From contig JBBAAO010000001.1 in NCBI GenBank assembly GCA_041658205.1, positions 1,550,001 through 1,614,000 on the forward strand: a DNA stretch of 64,000 nucleotides, in the 5' to 3' direction. The stretch is from Bacteroidota bacterium (GTDB taxonomy: Bacteria; Bacteroidota; Ignavibacteria; UBA10030; UBA8401). A program made the translations under genes and the position numbers. Every line of letters starts with the position of its first letter. Within the stretch, counting starts at the first letter, position 1. The notes under the pieces were generated by a model that saw only the letters and a program-made list of their open reading frames with translations, searched no databases and was not told the origin of the DNA. This document shows positions 8,327 through 18,459 of this stretch, piece after piece.

Positions 8327-10168
8327 TCATGTCCTAAAAAAACGTCTGTCTAATTCTGCTAACGATAATTTGATCAACACCGGCCTACCGTGTGGACAAA
8401 CATACGGCATTGATGTCCCGAATAACTGATCAATCAACGATCGCATTTCCACTTCACTTAATTTCTCTCCTGCTTTAATCGCTGCTCTACAGGAGAACGA
8501 TTTAGCAATATTGTCTCTAGCATCAAGTTTTACACGCAATTGATTGTTCTTGAATTCATCGAGAATATCTTGCAGTATATTCGCTTCGGTTCCCGCTTTC
8601 ACTTCCGGTGGAACTCCTTCGAGTACAAAAGTATTTTTCCCAAATGGTTTTGTCTCAAAACCAATAGAATTGAGAAATGGCAAAAGATCGTTCGTCAATG
8701 TATAATCACCGGACGGCAGTTGGATCGTCTGAGGAAACAAAAGTTGTTGTGATGACGGAACAGCATTGTTCATTCGTGTTAAAGCACGTTCATACAATAT
8801 CCGTTCATGCGCAACGTGTTGATCGATAATCATCAAACCGGAACGGATCTGTGTGAGAATATATTTATTATGCAGTTGCCAAATTCCTTTTCCTTCCAGG
8901 GCTTCACTGTCGCGCGTACCGTGCTGGAACTGCGTTTGTGTGTCTTCAGGAGGAATTGTTTCTGATGCAGGAGTTTGTGCGAAAATCTGATCCAATTTCG
9001 TCGTCAAATCAAACGGGATCTCTTCGTTTTCAAACGATGCAGGTTTTTTCTGTTCGTTGTATCCAAATAACGGAACGGATGATAGAGGAATGTCAGAATA
9101 GAATCGCGGTATTGCCGTATGCTTCAGAGAAGAAAAATTATCAGTGTTCCGCTGAAATTCTACCGTTGGAGTAATATCACTTCCTCCGAGCGCTTTTCGA
9201 ACAACGGACATGACAATACGATAAATACTTTGTTCATCGGCAAACTTCACTTCCATTTTTGATGGATGAACATTTACATCTACTTTATGGGGATCAAGTT
9301 CAATAAATAATAAGAAGAATGGAAAATTCCCCTTCTCCACCAAATGTTCATACCCGGAAAAGATTGCGTGATTGATCGAACGACTAACGATGAATCGATT
9401 GTTGAGAAAAATACTTTGGTCTACTTTTGACTTCCGTGCAAAATCCGGTTTGCCGATGAAGCCTGTAATGGATAATAATTCGGTTGATTCACTCACCGGA
9501 ATCAACGTAGCGAAATGTCTATCCCCAAAAAGACTCTTTAATCGTTCTTCTAATGATTGTGATGGCAGTGCAAGGATGGTATCTTCATCACTGACGAATT
9601 CTAAAGCGATCTCTGGCTTTGAAAGTGCAAGGCGTTGAATCGTGTCGTAGATATGTTTGAATTCAGTATTGTTCGATTTGAGAAATTGTCTTCTTGCCGG
9701 TGTGTTATAAAAAAGATTTTTAACACTGATAGTTGTCCCGGTTTGATGGGCTTCTTTTGATTGCTCTTTAATCTCGCTCCCTTCAATTCTCAAGAGCGTT
9801 CCTACCGCGTCATCCGTTCGCCTTGTTTGTAATTCTACTTGTGCAACGGCGGCAATCGACGCTAACGCTTCTCCTCGAAATCCCAGCGTGCGGATATTTT
9901 CAAGATCTTCGTAAGAAGAAATTTTACTGGTCGCATGACGGTAAAAAGACTTCACCGCATCTTCTTCATTCATCCCTTTTCCATTATCGGTTATCTGGAT
10001 AAGGGATTTACCCGCATTCTTTATTATGATTGCGATTGAAGTAGCACCGGCATCAATGGAATTTTCAAGCAATTCTTTTACGACAGATTCAGGACGTTGT
10101 ACAACTTCGCCTGCTGCAATTTTATTGGCTAAATGATCAGGTAATATGTTGATGATACTTGTACTCAC
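8327..10168 (-). CDS. mutL: DNA mismatch repair protein MutL
   Basis: 613 residues with a GTG start. The N-terminal GHKL ATPase is intact: ENSIDAGAT, DNGKGM and TLGFRGEAL. The C-terminal endonuclease motif is at 449-460 as DQHVAHERILYE (consensus DQHAxxExxxxE with A to V), supported by SCRAA (about C560) and CPHGRP (about 591). It should therefore be a nicking MutL of the type used by bacteria without MutH. It links MutS mismatch recognition to strand removal. The stop of the upstream epimerase gene shares one base with this start (TAGTG), so it is likely translated by coupling at the distal end of the nadB-to-mutL run. Confidence 0.97.
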   Translation of the reverse strand: MSTSIINILPDHLANKIAAGEVVQRPESVVKELLENSIDAGATSIAIIIKNAGKSLIQITDNGKGMNEEDAVKSFYRHATSKISSYEDLENIRTLGFRGEALASIAAVAQVELQTRRTDDAVGTLLRIEGSEIKEQSKEAHQTGTTISVKNLFYNTPARRQFLKSNNTEFKHIYDTIQRLALSKPEIALEFVSDEDTILALPSQSLEERLKSLFGDRHFATLIPVSESTELLSITGFIGKPDFARKSKVDQSIFLNNRFIVSRSINHAIFSGYEHLVEKGNFPFFLLFIELDPHKVDVNVHPSKMEVKFADEQSIYRIVMSVVRKALGGSDITPTVEFQRNTDNFSSLKHTAIPRFYSDIPLSSVPLFGYNEQKKPASFENEEIPFDLTTKLDQIFAQTPASETIPPEDTQTQFQHGTRDSEALEGKGIWQLHNKYILTQIRSGLMIIDQHVAHERILYERALTRMNNAVPSSQQLLFPQTIQLPSGDYTLTNDLLPFLNSIGFETKPFGKNTFVLEGVPPEVKAGTEANILQDILDEFKNNQLRVKLDARDNIAKSFSCRAAIKAGEKLSEVEMRSLIDQLFGTSMPYVCPHGRPVLIKLSLAELDRRFFRT

Positions 10169-11181
10169 TATTTCAGTGTCACTCCTAGTCCAGGCTGATT
10201 GTTCAATTTCAATTCACCGCGAATATTTCGCACGCCATCAAATGGATCATTGGAAATCAATACGTTTCCATCTAGATCTGCATAATCAAGCAAAGGAGAC
10301 AAATGTGCTCCGGCAGAAATTCCTACAGCCGTTTCAATCATACACCCCATCATCACCTTCATATTCAGAGCACGCGCTGTATTGATCATTCGCATTGCTT
10401 CACGCACACCAGTGCATTTCATCAATTTAATGTTGATCCCGTCGAATGCTTCGGCAAGTCTAGGAACTTCACTCAAACGAAGGACACTTTCATCGGCAAT
10501 CAACGGTATATCCGATTTGTCGCGCAGCCATTTCAGGTCATCAAATTGATCGGCGGGCATCGGCTGTTCTACGAATTCAACATTCTGGTCTTTCAACCAT
10601 TTCAGGCGTTCCAACGCAAGGTGTTTATCCTTCCATCCTTCATTGGCGTCAACATATAATACCTTATCGGTAATCTTTCGAATTGTATTAATCATCTCTT
10701 CATCATTATCCAAACCAACTTTTACTTTGAGGATCGGATACTCTTCTGCTTCACGAACTTTTTGTTCAACTACTTCCTTGGAATCAATCGCAATGGTGAA
10801 TGAACATTGCGCCGTCTTTGCAGGATTTAACCCCCATAATTGATAGAGAGGAATCCCAAGTTTTTTCCCAACCCAATCATGGAGAGCAAGATCAACAGCA
10901 CATTTTGCCGATGTGTTTCCCTGTTCGACTGAATCCACATACGTCAAGATTTCTTCTAATTGAAAAGGAGATTCAAATGGCAAAAAATTTAATTTTTTGA
11001 AAAAACCAGCGATTGTTTCAAGACTCTCACCGTACCGTTTTGTGGGAGAAGCTTCTCCGTATGCGATAATGCCATCATGTTCTATCTGAAGAATAATCAC
11101 CGGAGCCACATCGCGCGCACTTCGGGAAATACGAAAGGTATGTTTTAACTGCAAATCATATTGCTTCCAGGTAATATTCAT
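10168..11181 (-). CDS. Dipeptide epimerase (L-Ala-D/L-Glu epimerase type, enolase superfamily)
   Basis: 337 residues. Enolase-superfamily (muconate lactonising subgroup) catalytic residues are present: K152 and K154 in LKVKVG, metal ligands D178 (VDANEGW), E205 (EQPMP) and D230 (IADES), and the second-side base K252 (NIKLMK). The C-terminal MMGCMIETAVG and a D-L-D-G stretch fit L-Ala-D/L-Glu epimerases, which act in recycling murein peptides; other dipeptide specificities exist in the family. The gene overlaps ftsY by 4 bases (ATGA) and mutL by 1 base, so it is embedded in an operon. Confidence 0.88.
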   Translation of the reverse strand: MNITWKQYDLQLKHTFRISRSARDVAPVIILQIEHDGIIAYGEASPTKRYGESLETIAGFFKKLNFLPFESPFQLEEILTYVDSVEQGNTSAKCAVDLALHDWVGKKLGIPLYQLWGLNPAKTAQCSFTIAIDSKEVVEQKVREAEEYPILKVKVGLDNDEEMINTIRKITDKVLYVDANEGWKDKHLALERLKWLKDQNVEFVEQPMPADQFDDLKWLRDKSDIPLIADESVLRLSEVPRLAEAFDGINIKLMKCTGVREAMRMINTARALNMKVMMGCMIETAVGISAGAHLSPLLDYADLDGNVLISNDPFDGVRNIRGELKLNNQPGLGVTLK

Positions 11182-12131
11182 TGTTGTTCCTTTTCAAAAA
11201 GTGCTTCAACAAATTTTTCAGCATCAAACGGTTGAAGATCATCAATCTTTTCCCCTACACCAATAAATCGCACCGGTACTTTCAACGCATTACTCACAGC
11301 AAAGATTACTCCTCCCTTTGCGGTCCCATCTAATTTTGTAATAATCAATCCTGTTAATCCTACTGCTTCGTTGAAGAGTTTCGCTTGTTGAATTGCATTT
11401 TGTCCCGTCGTTGCATCTAATACGAGAAGAACTTCTTGCGGAGCTTCGGCACTGACTTTAGTGATAACACGTTTAATCTTCTTTAGTTCTTCCATCAAAT
11501 TTGTTTTCGTGTGCAGCCGCCCTGCAGTATCAATAATCACTACATCAGCTCCGCGAGACTGGGCTGCTTTTACCGTATCGAATGCAACAGAAGCTGGATC
11601 AGAACCGTGGAGCTGTTGAATAATTTCTACACCAGCGCGTTTTCCCCATACTTCCAACTGTTCATTAGCAGCGGCGCGAAATGTATCGGCGGCACCAATC
11701 AACACATTCTTCCCTGCCGTTTTGTAGTTGTGTGCAAGTTTTCCAATCGTGGTTGTTTTTCCCACACCATTCACACCAACAATCATAATCACGTATGGCT
11801 TGGTATGCGGAGGAAATTCAAACGGATCTTTCGCGTTAGAAGAATTCAACACAAGCGCGTTTGTAATTTCCGTGCGGACAAGTTCATTTAATTCTTCCTG
11901 CGATTCGTACTTATGCTCTTTCGTTTTTTTCTTTATGCTTTCAATAATACGATGCGAAGTATCAACCCCCACATCACTCGAAATGAGAATCTCATCTAAC
12001 TGTGATAAAAATTCCTCATCAATCTTTCCTTTCGCAAAGATCAAACGATTGACCTTCGCAACAAGTGAATTCCTGGTTTTCGCTAATCCTTCTTTGAGGC
12101 GTGAAAATTTTAATGAATCAAAAAATCCCAA
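11178..12131 (-). CDS. ftsY: Signal recognition particle receptor FtsY
   Basis: 317 residues, the short form without the acidic A domain of enterics. The NG GTPase domain is complete: GVNGVGKT (119-126), DTFRAAA (149-155), DTAGR (201-205) and TKLDGTAKGG (265-274). It docks SRP-bound ribosomes at the membrane for co-translational insertion. The start is TTG at 12131, chosen because MGFFDSLK is the conserved FtsY opening and an AAGGA ribosome site lies 7 bases upstream; no ATG fits. It lies 36 bp after the pgsA stop and overlaps the epimerase start by 4 bases. Confidence 0.97.
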   Translation of the reverse strand: MGFFDSLKFSRLKEGLAKTRNSLVAKVNRLIFAKGKIDEEFLSQLDEILISSDVGVDTSHRIIESIKKKTKEHKYESQEELNELVRTEITNALVLNSSNAKDPFEFPPHTKPYVIMIVGVNGVGKTTTIGKLAHNYKTAGKNVLIGAADTFRAAANEQLEVWGKRAGVEIIQQLHGSDPASVAFDTVKAAQSRGADVVIIDTAGRLHTKTNLMEELKKIKRVITKVSAEAPQEVLLVLDATTGQNAIQQAKLFNEAVGLTGLIITKLDGTAKGGVIFAVSNALKVPVRFIGVGEKIDDLQPFDAEKFVEALFEKEQQ

Positions 12132-12167
12132 TGTGTTTCCTTTTTATACGATCATAATACCAATCCG

Positions 12168-12725
12168 TCAGCGATTATTCGCCAGATGAATTGTCTCAAA
12201 AAATCGTTTTGTATAAATGAAAAATGAATACATCAACAATCCAACTGTTATCCATTGAAATATTTCATACACCCATAACAATGATGGATACTGAAGAATT
12301 GGAAAGACCAGCGTGAATGCCAATATTGATACAGCAACTTTACCTGACATTAACGATGGAAGAATGATACCAGCTTTAAATTTTATATATAATCCGGCAA
12401 CAAAAATAATCAGGTCACGAACAAGTACTAACAGTGTAAACCACAGAGGAATATCGCCAAAAATGGTCAGCATTACAACCACAATGCCAATGCTGATCTT
12501 ATCCGCAAGTGGGTCGATAATTTTGCCAAATTCAGAAATTTCGTTACGAATTCTTGCTACATAACCATCTAATGCATCCGTTGCGATCGCAGCAAGGATA
12601 ATGAGAAGTGCAATCTCCCGATGAAACTTCACCGGTGTCATCAAATAATATATTGCGGGAATCATAAGAACGATTCTGCTGAGCGACAGCATGTTCGATA
12701 TAGTCCAGATTTTTCCAGTCATCAC
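12168..12725 (-). CDS. pgsA: CDP-alcohol phosphatidyltransferase, probably PgsA
   Basis: 185 residues with about four to five hydrophobic helices. The family signature DGxxARxxxxxxxxGxxxDxxxD is intact, running from DALDGYVAR to GKIIDPLAD. The length and overall form fit CDP-diacylglycerol-glycerol-3-phosphate 3-phosphatidyltransferase, which makes phosphatidylglycerol phosphate in the inner membrane. Another alcohol acceptor cannot be excluded from the motif alone. Its start overlaps the stop of the subtilase gene by 4 bases. Confidence 0.88.
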   Translation of the reverse strand: MMTGKIWTISNMLSLSRIVLMIPAIYYLMTPVKFHREIALLIILAAIATDALDGYVARIRNEISEFGKIIDPLADKISIGIVVVMLTIFGDIPLWFTLLVLVRDLIIFVAGLYIKFKAGIILPSLMSGKVAVSILAFTLVFPILQYPSLLWVYEIFQWITVGLLMYSFFIYTKRFFETIHLANNR

Positions 12726-15700
12726 CGTATTACAGCAAATTTTCCAATTGTTGTGTTATGCACTTCATTGGCTGCATTGAATTGTTCCACGCGGTATAAA
12801 TAGATTCCTGTTGAGACGAGATTCCCGCTTTCATTCCTTAAATTCCAGGAAGCTCCTTCTGTTGTCGTCTTTTCTTCTATTGTTTTGATCCGTTCTCCAT
12901 CAGGAGTATATATTGTAATCTTACAATTTGCAGGAATATTTGCAAACGAAATTCTCTGATTATTTTTTACGGGATTTGGATAGACTGCAATGTTGTTGAT
13001 ACTCTCGGTTTCTTGAGCAATGGAAACAACCTGTCCTTTTCCACCATTCAATTGTTTACCTAAAACTGACGTGATTTGTTCGCCAATCACGATCTCTATT
13101 CTTAAAGCTAATTCGGAAAGGTTGGTTCCCGTCGAAAAATTCAAAACGACACTTTGCGGTTGAATGGAATCAACGGATGAAACAAAAAATTGTCTCGCAA
13201 TTGTATGAACAGAATAGTAACTACTATTTTTCGCAATAGTAAAGTCAGGTTGTCCGTTAAATTCAATTTGAATTTTGTTCTTCGAAAGTAAATTGCTGGA
13301 ACGAACAAAGAATAGATCATCATTTTGTAATGTCGACGTAAATAAAAAATGCTGCACGGTATCTCCGCTCATTCCGCTGGCATCAGTTAATTGACGAATA
13401 TTCAGCACATGATTGCCAGCAGTAATCGTAGTTGGAAATGTCGCTAACAATATTCGAGAAGATTTCCACACGACGGATGATGATTCAAGTATTGAATCAA
13501 TCAAGAATATCGACGATAAAATATTCTCTGAGGTGACATCGGATGATAATTCAATGCTCAACTGAAAACGCGATGCCTGAGATACTGACAATATTTTTGG
13601 AGCGATATGCGGTGTTACGGAAACGATGTTAGAACGGGAACTTTCTCCTCCATTCACAGCAGAAACAGCATAAAAATATTGATTATTTGTTGATACAGTC
13701 GAATCAATCCATTCTGTCCCAGCTACTAAGGATACCAAATTCAATGTATCTTTATTGAGTCCTCTAAATATTTTATGATTTGTTGCAAAAGAACTCCATC
13801 GAAGTTTTATTTTTGATACTGATAATGGTAAAGCCGTTAACCCAAACGGCGATTGAACTGCTGTGATGTTTTGCTCTGACCAAAATTCTGTTTTCCCATT
13901 GGTATGAAATCCCAAATCATTTGTTGAATCCCCATCAAAATCATAGACAATAACACTATTGCTTTGCGAAGAATGCATCCATTTTGATTCGAATGTCTTT
14001 TTCACTTCGTTCCACACAAAAATATACAGTTGAGGATTTAAGGAAATAAACAAAGCATCCTTAGAATCGCTTTTCCGTAATTTTCCCCCCACTAAACCAT
14101 TATCATAACCGGTTCCGGATTTTACACCGAAAAAATGCTGTTCCCAAATTTTTGAAACTTTCCCGACGATGTCGGTCGGTAGATGAGAAAATACTCTGAT
14201 AGTCCACACAGGAGCACTATATTCTCGGTCTTCATTCCAATCCAAACTGGAATGTCCTGCGACAGCAAAATCCAATATTCCATCACCATTAAAATCTCCC
14301 GAAGTGATGTAATCGGACATTTCGTAAAGATCTGATGAATCAATACCACCGATTTCAAAATTCAGACTGTTGGCGACTGTTTGACGGTACATAACCACAT
14401 CACCATCATTATCAGCAAAGACAATTTCTTTTCTACCGGAATTTGTAAAATCTCCAACGATTGATCGAGGCGGACCGAACTGATTTCGCGCTTCTCCAAA
14501 AAGTGCATTCGATGGATTTGAAAGACGCGATACTAAAGAAAATTTCTTATTGCCAAGATTCTTATAGATTAAAAATTCCGAACTGCTTCGGGCAATAATT
14601 TCCTGTTGATTATCCCCATCAAGATCGACCATTTGGCTTGCCCAAATATCGGTTGAATCTGTCCAAAGCGGTGATTTTTCAAAATACTTTCCTAAATTTA
14701 GATCAATAGACTGTAAACTGCTCGTTCCCCTATCTTGTACCAACAATGCCGTATAATTTTCCACAGGATTAGTGATAAACGATCTTGGCACCCAGGATCG
14801 TACTGATGAATCTCTTACTTCAAACTGATTTCCTTTGAATTGAAATAACTTTACCGTTCCAAAATCATTGTTTTCATTATATGTATTCAATACTATGTTT
14901 GGAATTCCAAGATTTTGTACTTGATTAAGCAAAAACCCTTTTGGCAACGAGTATGATTTTTTATCAAAACCAGTTGTCGCAATGGAAAGTGGTGAAATTT
15001 TTGTTTGGAAATGATCAAATCCAACGATAGAGCTTAAGGGAAATCGTATTACACGTTTTTCAATGGAATTCTCCGTAAAGAGACAAAAGAATTCATATTG
15101 GATTGAAGGATCAAGATCATTTGAAGACAAAACAAACGAATGATGTAACTGTACTCCGATGCTCTTTTTTGTTTGATATTGGTTTTCACCGACTTTTCGA
15201 TAATATATCATTCCTGTACATTTTCGATCAATTTCAGCTTCGATTAACGCACCAAACTCATTACCTATAATAACAGAATCACGGAATCGAAATGATAGCA
15301 CTTTGGGATTATTTTGGTTGATGACAATGCGCTGTCTAAATTCCAGGTCATTTCCTTTGCTATTTTTTACTACTAGTCGCAATTGGTAATCATTTGTTTT
15401 AAAAAAGGATACATCCAATATGCTAAACGTATCTCGAATAAATATTTTATTTGGAATGGACTTGATAAGGGTCCATTGCGAAGGATTATTTCCTTCTCCA
15501 AAAAACATTTGAACCGATTGTAAATATGGTGTGAATGCCGTAATAACTAACGGAATGGAGTTTTGAGTTATAATATCATCCAACATTGGAGAATGTATAG
15601 AAACAGTTGAACCTGAAATTGCTTGTATCGCTTTGACAATATTAACGATTCCACTCGCATATGATGCATCCCAACCATTTTCACCGGCATCGTCAGCTGT

Positions 15701-16957
15701 GTTTAATAATATTCCCCGTATCTCTTCATTTGAAAGTTCAACATAGCTTGCGTTTGTAACCTTTTTCTTTTTCTCAAAACTCTTCATCAATGCAGAAATA
15801 CCTGATATGTGAGGAGCTGCAGCAGACGTACCTGAAAATTGACCGGTATACCCTCCCCCTAAAACCGTAGTAACGATCTGCTCACCCGGCGCCATAATAT
15901 CGAGCGAAGGACTATTTGAGGAAAAGAATGAACGAACATTAAATGGATTGACAGAACCGGTTGAAATAACTTCACTAAAATCGGATGGATAATGTGGATT
16001 ACTGCTACCATCATTTCCACTGGAAGCGACAAGAATCACATTTTTAGAATACGCATATCGAATTGCATCATGCAACAACGTTGAGGAGACAACATCTCCA
16101 AAACTCATGTTGATTACATCTGCACCGTTGTCAACTGCATATACAACAGCAATAGCGATGTCAATATCACTGCCATTTCCATTTTTTCCAAATGCGCGCA
16201 TCGGAAGGATTTTTACGGGGAATATTCCCGTCAGTCCGATTATATTGTTTGATTGTGCTCCAATAATCCCTGAGACAGCTGTCCCGTGTCCGTTTTCATC
16301 AGTTGGATCATTATCTCGCTCATTCCAGTCCCCAACATCCTCAGATTCTCCATCAACAAAATCATACCCTCTCCAATCATCAATAAAACCATTACCATCA
16401 TCGTCGATGCGATTGTTTTCTTTTCCGTTTCCCATTTCCCCCGTATTCAATGCAATTGTATTGGTGAGATCCGGATGATCATCATCAATTCCAGTGTCGA
16501 TAACACCAACCGTTACTGATGGTAATGATGCATTAATCAATCCGCTTTCCCATAATGAAGCAATTCCTATTTGTCGAAGATTCCATTGGGAGTGATATGC
16601 GGAATCATTAGGAACAGTGTATGTCCTATATTGATTACTCGGGTTTATAAATTCGACGGAGGGATTTGACGAAATAGAGCGAATGACATCATCACTCGGT
16701 TGCTGCGAAAACCGGATGATTGAATATTGCTGCCACGGAAAAGAACTCTTGTTTGAGGGGATTGAGGGTGAAAGGGGTTGTATAGTAAATGTATTAGGTT
16801 GAGCAACAATTGTTTTTATGTTGTTCAGCGATTGTTGAACAAGTAGAAATGTGTTCGCAGAATCTCTCGTGGCTTGTTTAAATTTTACGATATATGTCTG
16901 TCCAAACAGTACATTAACAGCAAACAGAATAATATATCCCGAGATACGCCACTGCAT
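12722..16957 (-). CDS. Secreted subtilisin-family protease with FG-GAP repeats and T9SS sorting domain
   Basis: 1,411 residues. A signal peptide covers 1-19 (cut near VLFGQ), followed by an inhibitor-like propeptide to about 110. The S8 catalytic domain has D154 (VIDTG), H224 (NGHGT), N315 (SSGND) and S378 (SGTSAAAPH). An acidic calcium-binding-like stretch of D/N/G residues is near 182-196. Middle FG-GAP/VCBS-type repeats include GDFNGDGILDF and YDFDGDSTND. The last about 80 residues form a Por/T9SS sorting domain (IAVYPNPVKN ... GIYLYRVE), which directs export through the type IX machine and surface attachment. It sits between purF (1-base overlap) and pgsA (4-base overlap), an odd place for a surface protease. 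Confidence 0.93.
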   Translation of the reverse strand: MQWRISGYIILFAVNVLFGQTYIVKFKQATRDSANTFLLVQQSLNNIKTIVAQPNTFTIQPLSPSIPSNKSSFPWQQYSIIRFSQQPSDDVIRSISSNPSVEFINPSNQYRTYTVPNDSAYHSQWNLRQIGIASLWESGLINASLPSVTVGVIDTGIDDDHPDLTNTIALNTGEMGNGKENNRIDDDGNGFIDDWRGYDFVDGESEDVGDWNERDNDPTDENGHGTAVSGIIGAQSNNIIGLTGIFPVKILPMRAFGKNGNGSDIDIAIAVVYAVDNGADVINMSFGDVVSSTLLHDAIRYAYSKNVILVASSGNDGSSNPHYPSDFSEVISTGSVNPFNVRSFFSSNSPSLDIMAPGEQIVTTVLGGGYTGQFSGTSAAAPHISGISALMKSFEKKKKVTNASYVELSNEEIRGILLNTADDAGENGWDASYASGIVNIVKAIQAISGSTVSIHSPMLDDIITQNSIPLVITAFTPYLQSVQMFFGEGNNPSQWTLIKSIPNKIFIRDTFSILDVSFFKTNDYQLRLVVKNSKGNDLEFRQRIVINQNNPKVLSFRFRDSVIIGNEFGALIEAEIDRKCTGMIYYRKVGENQYQTKKSIGVQLHHSFVLSSNDLDPSIQYEFFCLFTENSIEKRVIRFPLSSIVGFDHFQTKISPLSIATTGFDKKSYSLPKGFLLNQVQNLGIPNIVLNTYNENNDFGTVKLFQFKGNQFEVRDSSVRSWVPRSFITNPVENYTALLVQDRGTSSLQSIDLNLGKYFEKSPLWTDSTDIWASQMVDLDGDNQQEIIARSSSEFLIYKNLGNKKFSLVSRLSNPSNALFGEARNQFGPPRSIVGDFTNSGRKEIVFADNDGDVVMYRQTVANSLNFEIGGIDSSDLYEMSDYITSGDFNGDGILDFAVAGHSSLDWNEDREYSAPVWTIRVFSHLPTDIVGKVSKIWEQHFFGVKSGTGYDNGLVGGKLRKSDSKDALFISLNPQLYIFVWNEVKKTFESKWMHSSQSNSVIVYDFDGDSTNDLGFHTNGKTEFWSEQNITAVQSPFGLTALPLSVSKIKLRWSSFATNHKIFRGLNKDTLNLVSLVAGTEWIDSTVSTNNQYFYAVSAVNGGESSRSNIVSVTPHIAPKILSVSQASRFQLSIELSSDVTSENILSSIFLIDSILESSSVVWKSSRILLATFPTTITAGNHVLNIRQLTDASGMSGDTVQHFLFTSTLQNDDLFFVRSSNLLSKNKIQIEFNGQPDFTIAKNSSYYSVHTIARQFFVSSVDSIQPQSVVLNFSTGTNLSELALRIEIVIGEQITSVLGKQLNGGKGQVVSIAQETESINNIAVYPNPVKNNQRISFANIPANCKITIYTPDGERIKTIEEKTTTEGASWNLRNESGNLVSTGIYLYRVEQFNAANEVHNTTIGKFAVIR

Positions 16958-18459
16958 TATGCCTCAAGGTCATTCTTATCCGTCACGTTTTCGATGGGAG
17001 CAGGATATTTTCCGCCAAAACATGCCGTGCAGTACCCCTTCTTTTCACTCGTAGGAACGGAGGCAAGCATTTTTTTTGGAGAGAGGAAGTGAATACTGTC
17101 CACGCCAAGTTCTTTACGGATCTTTTCAATATCTTCATCGCATTTTACAGCAATGAGATCTTCCCTGTTTGGAAAATCCATTCCATAATAACAAGAGTTG
17201 ATAATTGGAGGCGAAGTAATTCTGAAATGTATCTCTTTTGGTTCTGCTTCTTTCAGCAGCTTCACAAGTTGTTTGGATGTCGTTCCACGCACAATAGAAT
17301 CATCAACAACAACCAATTTCTTCCCCTTTAATACTCCCTTCACTGTGTTGAATTTTGTCTTCACTTTCATTTCACGCATACCTTGTTCAGGCTGAATAAA
17401 TGTGCGGCCAACATAGTGGTTACGAATAAGACCAAGTTCAAGTTTTGTATTGATCCCTTGTTTGATTGATTCTGTCACAAACCCCAACGCCGCAGTATTG
17501 CTCGAGTCTGGAACACTGATGACAATTGTTTTTTCATCTGCACCGGGTATCACAGGTGATTCCTGAGCAAGCGATTTTCCTAGTTTACGACGTACTTTGT
17601 CGACACTTTCACCAAAAATAAAGCTGTCGGGACGGGAAAAATAAATATATTCGAAAATGCAATGGTGAGATTTTTCTACCTGATTATTAATTCGCAATGA
17701 AACCAGTGGTGTTTTTGAATCGGCACGGGAATCGATAATAAGAATTTCGCCCGGTTCAACATCACGGATATATTTTGCGTCGATGATATCAAAAGCGCAG
17801 GTTTCTGACGCAACAACATAACTTCCATCTTTTTCACCCAACGCCAGCGGTCGAAATCCATGCACATCCCGTGCTGCGATAAGCATTGAATCGGTCATGA
17901 GCAAAAGAGAAAATGCACCTTCTACTTTATCAATTGCTTCCTTTATTTGGTCAATTTGCTTTTTTTGTCTGCTTCGTGCAATTAAATGAAGAAATATTTC
18001 TGTATCCGATGTTGTCTGAAAGATTGTCCCTTCGTCTTGCAGCTGCTTTCGAATAGTCCGAAAATTGGTCAAATTGCCATTATGAGCAACTCCGAGATTG
18101 CCGTCACGATAATTTACAATTAGCGGCTGTATGTTTTTATCATTGTTTGCAGAACCGGTAGTTGAATAGCGATTATGTCCAATAGCCGCTTTCCCTTTTA
18201 GTGTGCTTGACAGGATCTGATGGTCCTTAAACACATCTGTCACTAATCCCATACCCTTAACAATATTGAAGTGATGACGATGCTTGTCTTCTCTGTATTC
18301 GCAAGAGACAATTCCACTTGCCTCCTGTCCGCGATGCTGCAGAGAATGAAGGCCATAATAGGTCAGAACAGCGGCGCTGGGATGATCAAATATTCCAAAA
18401 ATTCCGCAAGCTGTGCGAGGTTTATCATTCTTAAAACGCTTATAGTTCTTTGATTTCAT
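16957..18459 (-). CDS. purF: Amidophosphoribosyltransferase PurF (Fe-S type)
   Basis: 500 residues. Catalyses the first committed step of purine synthesis, PRPP plus glutamine to phosphoribosylamine. The N-terminal glutaminase nucleophile is C18 (TACGIFGIF), after a 17-residue propeptide to be removed. The PRPP loop is VVVDDSIVRGTTS (about 383-395). Four cysteines matching the Bacillus-type 4Fe-4S cluster are present (C267, C423, C477, C480), so this is the oxygen-sensitive, propeptide-processed class. It directly abuts nadB: the nadB stop begins at the base after this start codon. Its stop overlaps the subtilase start by one base. Confidence 0.97.
   Translation of the reverse strand: MKSKNYKRFKNDKPRTACGIFGIFDHPSAAVLTYYGLHSLQHRGQEASGIVSCEYREDKHRHHFNIVKGMGLVTDVFKDHQILSSTLKGKAAIGHNRYSTTGSANNDKNIQPLIVNYRDGNLGVAHNGNLTNFRTIRKQLQDEGTIFQTTSDTEIFLHLIARSRQKKQIDQIKEAIDKVEGAFSLLLMTDSMLIAARDVHGFRPLALGEKDGSYVVASETCAFDIIDAKYIRDVEPGEILIIDSRADSKTPLVSLRINNQVEKSHHCIFEYIYFSRPDSFIFGESVDKVRRKLGKSLAQESPVIPGADEKTIVISVPDSSNTAALGFVTESIKQGINTKLELGLIRNHYVGRTFIQPEQGMREMKVKTKFNTVKGVLKGKKLVVVDDSIVRGTTSKQLVKLLKEAEPKEIHFRITSPPIINSCYYGMDFPNREDLIAVKCDEDIEKIRKELGVDSIHFLSPKKMLASVPTSEKKGYCTACFGGKYPAPIENVTDKNDLEA

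Noticed and set aside
11511..12189. Plus-strand frames opposite ftsY
   Set aside because: Antisense shadows of the conserved FtsY NG domain.
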